This document shows positions 61,247 to 64,000 of a stretch of DNA of 64,000 bases, piece by piece. The notes beneath the pieces are model-generated. The model worked only from the letters and a program-made list of their open reading frames with translations. It made no database searches and had not been told where the DNA came from. The stretch comes from Oscillospiraceae bacterium (GTDB lineage Bacteria > Bacillota > Clostridia > UMGS1810): positions 62,001 to 126,000 of the forward strand of contig SVJZ01000003.1 in assembly GCA_015068705.1 (NCBI GenBank), in the 5' to 3' direction. Position 1 is the stretch's first letter. Each line of letters opens with the position of its first letter. The position numbers and the translations under genes were made by a program.

Positions 61247-62323
61247 ATGCGTTTGAGAGAGGGAGAGGCAACATGGCTTCTTACGGTGTTGCTCACAAGC
61301 AAAATTTTATTTGCAGGAATCGGTCGGTTTGTGGCTGTCTCCGGCACGGCAGGATGGCTGCAATCCATTTGGTGCGTGTTTGTGGCACTGGTGATATTTC
61401 GCGTGTTGTGCAGATTATACCGCCCGTTTGAGGGTAAGGACATGATGGCAGTTGCCGAACTGGGTATGGGCGTAGGTGCACGGGTATTGGTTGGAGTGTT
61501 GGTTTCGGGTGCGCTCATGTTACACACCGCCTTGATGCTCCGCATTTACGCAGATACCGTTTCGGCACTTACCCTGTTTGAGTCGCCGTTGTTTTTCGTG
61601 CTCTTGTTTTTTGCCGCAACCATGATGGCAGGCGCATTTGCGGGTCTGGGCGGATTGGCGCGGATTTGTATGGTGGCAGGCGTGGTGCTCGGTGGAATGC
61701 TCGCGCTTTTGCTGTTTCTTTCTGTGCCTCGCTTTACTATAGAGAATCTCTTTCCGATTTTGGGCAAGGGCGTTCCTGCCGTATTGGGCGGTCTGGATGG
61801 ATTGGAAATCTTTTCGGATGTTGCCCTGCTCTTTCTGATTACCCCTCACCTGAACCGGGATGGCGCATACCGTCGGGTGGGCACCAGGGCGCTCGTATGG
61901 TCAGGGGTTACGGTTACGGCATTTGTTCTGGTGTATCTTTTGTGTGTGCCCTACCCTGCGGCTACGCAGTTTAAATTACCCATGCTGGAGATTGCAGGCG
62001 GGGTAAATGCAGATGTGGTCTTTCAACGCGCCGAGGGCATCTTTTTGCTTGTGTGGATTTTTGCAGGATTTTTGTCCCTTTGCATCACCTTTTATCTTTC
62101 CCTTTATTCGTTTTCCCGTGCGGCATTTCTTTCCGATCGCAGAGGGGTAACTGCCGCTTTTTTGGTCATTGCAGTTGCCCTTGCACTCATCCCGGGCGCA
62201 GATGGTAGCTATGCGCGGTATTATCAGGTGTTTTTTCTGGGATATACGGTTTTTGCGTTTGGCTTGCCGGCGGTTTTGGCAGTGGGAGCAAGACTTTGCG
62301 CAGGAAAGGGGGCGCAGGAATGA
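61247..62323 (+). CDS. Spore germination receptor B subunit (GerB, APC-type transporter fold)
   Basis: 358 residues from ATG 61247 (AAAAAGGAGG upstream); the longer frame to 61205 overlaps the A subunit. About ten membrane helices, beginning REGEATWLLTVLLTSKILFAGIGRF and including VLGGLDGLEIFSDVALLFLI, as in GerB/GerAB proteins that bind germinant. It overlaps the C-subunit start by 4 nt. Confidence 0.9.
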   Translation: MRLREGEATWLLTVLLTSKILFAGIGRFVAVSGTAGWLQSIWCVFVALVIFRVLCRLYRPFEGKDMMAVAELGMGVGARVLVGVLVSGALMLHTALMLRIYADTVSALTLFESPLFFVLLFFAATMMAGAFAGLGGLARICMVAGVVLGGMLALLLFLSVPRFTIENLFPILGKGVPAVLGGLDGLEIFSDVALLFLITPHLNRDGAYRRVGTRALVWSGVTVTAFVLVYLLCVPYPAATQFKLPMLEIAGGVNADVVFQRAEGIFLLVWIFAGFLSLCITFYLSLYSFSRAAFLSDRRGVTAAFLVIAVALALIPGADGSYARYYQVFFLGYTVFAFGLPAVLAVGARLCAGKGAQE

Positions 62324-63444
62324 AAAAAATCTTATGCGTGTGCTTGTGTATTGCCCTGCTGCCGTTGAGCGGATGCTATGATGGGCATGAAATTGAGCAA
62401 AAGGCGTATGTGGTCGCCATGGGAATTGACAAGGGAGAAACGGCGCCCCTTGCGGTGACCTATGCGTTTGCCGACCCCGGAAAGGCATGGAGTGGCGGCG
62501 AGGAGGGCGGCGGAGGCGGTGGCGAAGAAAGCGGCCCCACCATCAATGTAACGGTGGAGGCGCAGGATATTTTTTCGGCACTGGATGAAGCAGGTGCGCG
62601 CATCGGGAAAGAGGGTACCCTATCCCATATGGTGCTGGCGCTTTTTTCGGAAGAAATTGCCACTCACGGATTGGATGGAGTTGCCGCATCCTTTATGCGC
62701 GATTTAAAATCCCGACCCAAAATCAATCTTGCGGTTTGTGCGCAACCCTGCGCTGATTACCTGAAAGCAATCCGTCCGCAGTTGGAGTCCAACCCCGAGC
62801 GATACCTCAAGCAGGCATTTTCCCACCAGACGGGAATGCCCATGCCGGGTACCACCTTGTATGAATTTTATACCAAATGTGTGCTGAGCGGTGAAGCGGG
62901 GATGTTGCCCATTGCCGCCAAAGCAGACGAGGAGGATGCACCGGGACGGACGGGAATGGACGGCATGGCGTATTTTAATGGTGGGCGGATGATTGGGCGT
63001 GGAGAAAATGAAGATGCATTTTACTATTTGCTGCTGCAGGGTGGTACATTTCGCACCCATGTAACGGTGCAGGAAGGGGAACGGGTAGCAGTATTTGATG
63101 TGCGGCGCACCGAAAAACCGGCGGTCAGGGTGATAAAAGGCACGCCGGATCGGGTTTTGGTCACCTTAAAGGTGGATGGGGCGCCGGTATCCGACACGGC
63201 AGGATTTTCAGATACCCAAGAAGAACGTCGGTTTCTTACCCATTACCTTAACGAAGGAATCAAGGCGTATCTGGAAAAGACCGCATATTCGGTGGGGGAT
63301 TTGTTTGGGTTTGGCAGAGCGGCACGTCGGAATTTTATCACATGGCAGGAGTGGGAGAGGTATGACTGGGGCGATAGGTATCCGTTCGCACGTTTTTCGG
63401 TAGAAACGGATGTTACAGTGCAGCGAAACGGATTGGTGGAATAG
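62320..63444 (+). CDS. Spore germination receptor C subunit, Ger(x)C lipoprotein
   Basis: 374 residues from ATG 62320. The lipoprotein signal MKKILCVCLCIALLPLSGC has its lipobox Cys 19 (a substrate for the Lgt and LspA encoded in this window). GYD-type start YDGHEIEQKAYVVAMGIDKG and ESNPERYLKQAFSHQTGMPMP are family features. A Gly/Glu insert (GGEEGGGGGGEESG) lies near residue 65. It completes the germinant receptor. Confidence 0.93.
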   Translation: MKKILCVCLCIALLPLSGCYDGHEIEQKAYVVAMGIDKGETAPLAVTYAFADPGKAWSGGEEGGGGGGEESGPTINVTVEAQDIFSALDEAGARIGKEGTLSHMVLALFSEEIATHGLDGVAASFMRDLKSRPKINLAVCAQPCADYLKAIRPQLESNPERYLKQAFSHQTGMPMPGTTLYEFYTKCVLSGEAGMLPIAAKADEEDAPGRTGMDGMAYFNGGRMIGRGENEDAFYYLLLQGGTFRTHVTVQEGERVAVFDVRRTEKPAVRVIKGTPDRVLVTLKVDGAPVSDTAGFSDTQEERRFLTHYLNEGIKAYLEKTAYSVGDLFGFGRAARRNFITWQEWERYDWGDRYPFARFSVETDVTVQRNGLVE

Positions 63445-63455
63445 GAGGAAGAAGG

Positions 63456-63614
63456 ATGTTTTGGTTTCGGTTGGCGGTATGTGTGTTGCTTGCTTGGGTG
63501 GTGTGCTACACCGCAAGCTATGGCGTGTGGGAATGGAAGAGTGGTAGTAAGGGCGCGGCGTGCGCAGTGTTTGCGGTGTGCGCGCTGGCGGTGGTGTTGC
63601 CGGTATTTGCGTAA
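63456..63614 (+). CDS. Small two-helix membrane protein after gerC
   Basis: 52 residues from ATG 63456 with AGGAGG 8 nt upstream. Two hydrophobic stretches (FRLAVCVLLAWVVCYTASYG and AACAVFAVCALAVVLPVFA) are joined by WEWKSGSKG. It starts 12 nt after gerC in the same direction, so it is probably part of the operon. Its size and place recall the small D subunits of some ger operons, but no sequence identity is claimed. Confidence 0.65.
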   Translation: MFWFRLAVCVLLAWVVCYTASYGVWEWKSGSKGAACAVFAVCALAVVLPVFA

Positions 63615-63616
63615 GG

Positions 63617-63922
63617 TTAATCCAGTAATTCGTCGGATTTTTGTTTGAGTTCCAGTGCGATTTTTGCACCCAAAAGCAAGCCTATTTCGAAATACACCTC
63701 TTCAAACACGGTGGTTTGTTGGTCAAAGTAGCCGTAAATTTGGTCGAATTCATCGATATCGGGAAAGCGTTCACGCAAAAAGGAAACAGCATTTTTTCGG
63801 GCGTCTGCGATACGTTGGGCATAGGTTTCTTCGGGGAGTTCATAGAAATTTTCGCGGTTTTCGCGCAGGAATGTGATGATGGAATCTTTGGATGCGCGGT
63901 GGGATAGGTTTTTGAAATACAT
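63617..63922 (-). CDS. Hypothetical protein, helical
   Basis: 101 residues from ATG 63922 (GGAG 8 nt upstream). It is hydrophilic and helical (SKDSIITFLRENRENFYELPEETYAQRIADARKNAVSFLRERFPDID), ending in EEVYFEIGLLLGAKIALELKQKSDELLD. It has no signal, no membrane segment and no recognised family. Convergent with the ger operon, its stop is 2 nt from the small membrane gene. The AT-rich 63940-64000 upstream likely holds its promoter. Confidence 0.65.
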   Translation of the reverse strand: MYFKNLSHRASKDSIITFLRENRENFYELPEETYAQRIADARKNAVSFLRERFPDIDEFDQIYGYFDQQTTVFEEVYFEIGLLLGAKIALELKQKSDELLD

Positions 63923-64000
63923 GGGGAACACTCCAATCAGATAAGATAATTTACTATATTATAGCATGATATATTCATAAATGCAACTAAAATATGAATA

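Noticed and set aside
1-64000. tRNA or rRNA genes
   Set aside because: Intergenic regions were read for tRNA-like T-arm GTTCRA patterns and acceptor pairing, especially next to the phage and recombinase; none was convincing.

Overview
The window reads as chromosome of a strictly anaerobic, endospore-forming member of the Clostridia (Bacillota), of moderate GC. The evidence is SpoIVB, YunB, SpoVG, Veg, a GerA-type germinant receptor operon, S-layer-homology (SLH) proteins, a TPP-riboswitch-controlled ThiT, three oxygen-sensitive glycyl radical enzymes (GREs), and Firmicutes-style synteny (mltG-trmR-trhP; rpmG-secE-nusG-rplKAJL). No species can be named from the sequence.

Layout. 1-5.6 kb (minus): tRNA wobble-uridine modification (trhP, trmR), mltG, yunB, a methyltransferase, and an ECF sigma/anti-sigma pair. 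5.8-10.7 kb: GRE cluster A, with an AraC regulator divergent from activase, GRE and a glycosidase-like beta-propeller protein. 10.7-14.4 kb: an exported stalk-domain protein, a polysaccharide deacetylase and spoIVB. 14.5-26.3 kb: a chimeric ORF (serine recombinase joined in frame to the C-terminal part of a xylulokinase-type FGGY kinase), then an SMP-30 lactonase, two dissimilar GREs with one activase (cluster B), a double-barrel amidohydrolase and a GH43 enzyme. 26.4-35.2 kb: veg, thiT with its riboswitch, an SLH protein, proS, gltX, lspA, an RluA-family pseudouridine synthase and a sugar isomerase-like protein. 35.3-51.6 kb: a siphovirus-type prophage or domesticated phage particle. It has an autocleavable repressor in an operon with an SLH protein, an operator region, a repeat array, and packaging, head and tail genes, but no recognisable integrase, replication or lysis genes. 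51.6-55.5 kb: ribosomal/secretion operon with leaders. 55.5-64 kb: lgt and an M16 peptidase pair (minus), then spoVG and the gerA-type operon.

How it fits together. The two GRE clusters look like modules for anaerobic breakdown of carbohydrate-derived compounds. Glycosidase-like proteins would release substrate, a kinase and lactonase would handle sugar or sugar-acid intermediates, and GREs would do radical elimination or C-C chemistry. The substrates are unknown. The catalytic-cysteine loops of the two cluster B GREs (C-N-W-P-D and S-A-C-C-T-V) differ from the usual dehydratase C-x-E motif, which makes them the best candidates here for undescribed chemistry. The phage region is the second candidate: a complete particle-building module with a repressor but no visible means of integration, replication or lysis.

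All calls come from reading the sequence and translations. No database search was run.
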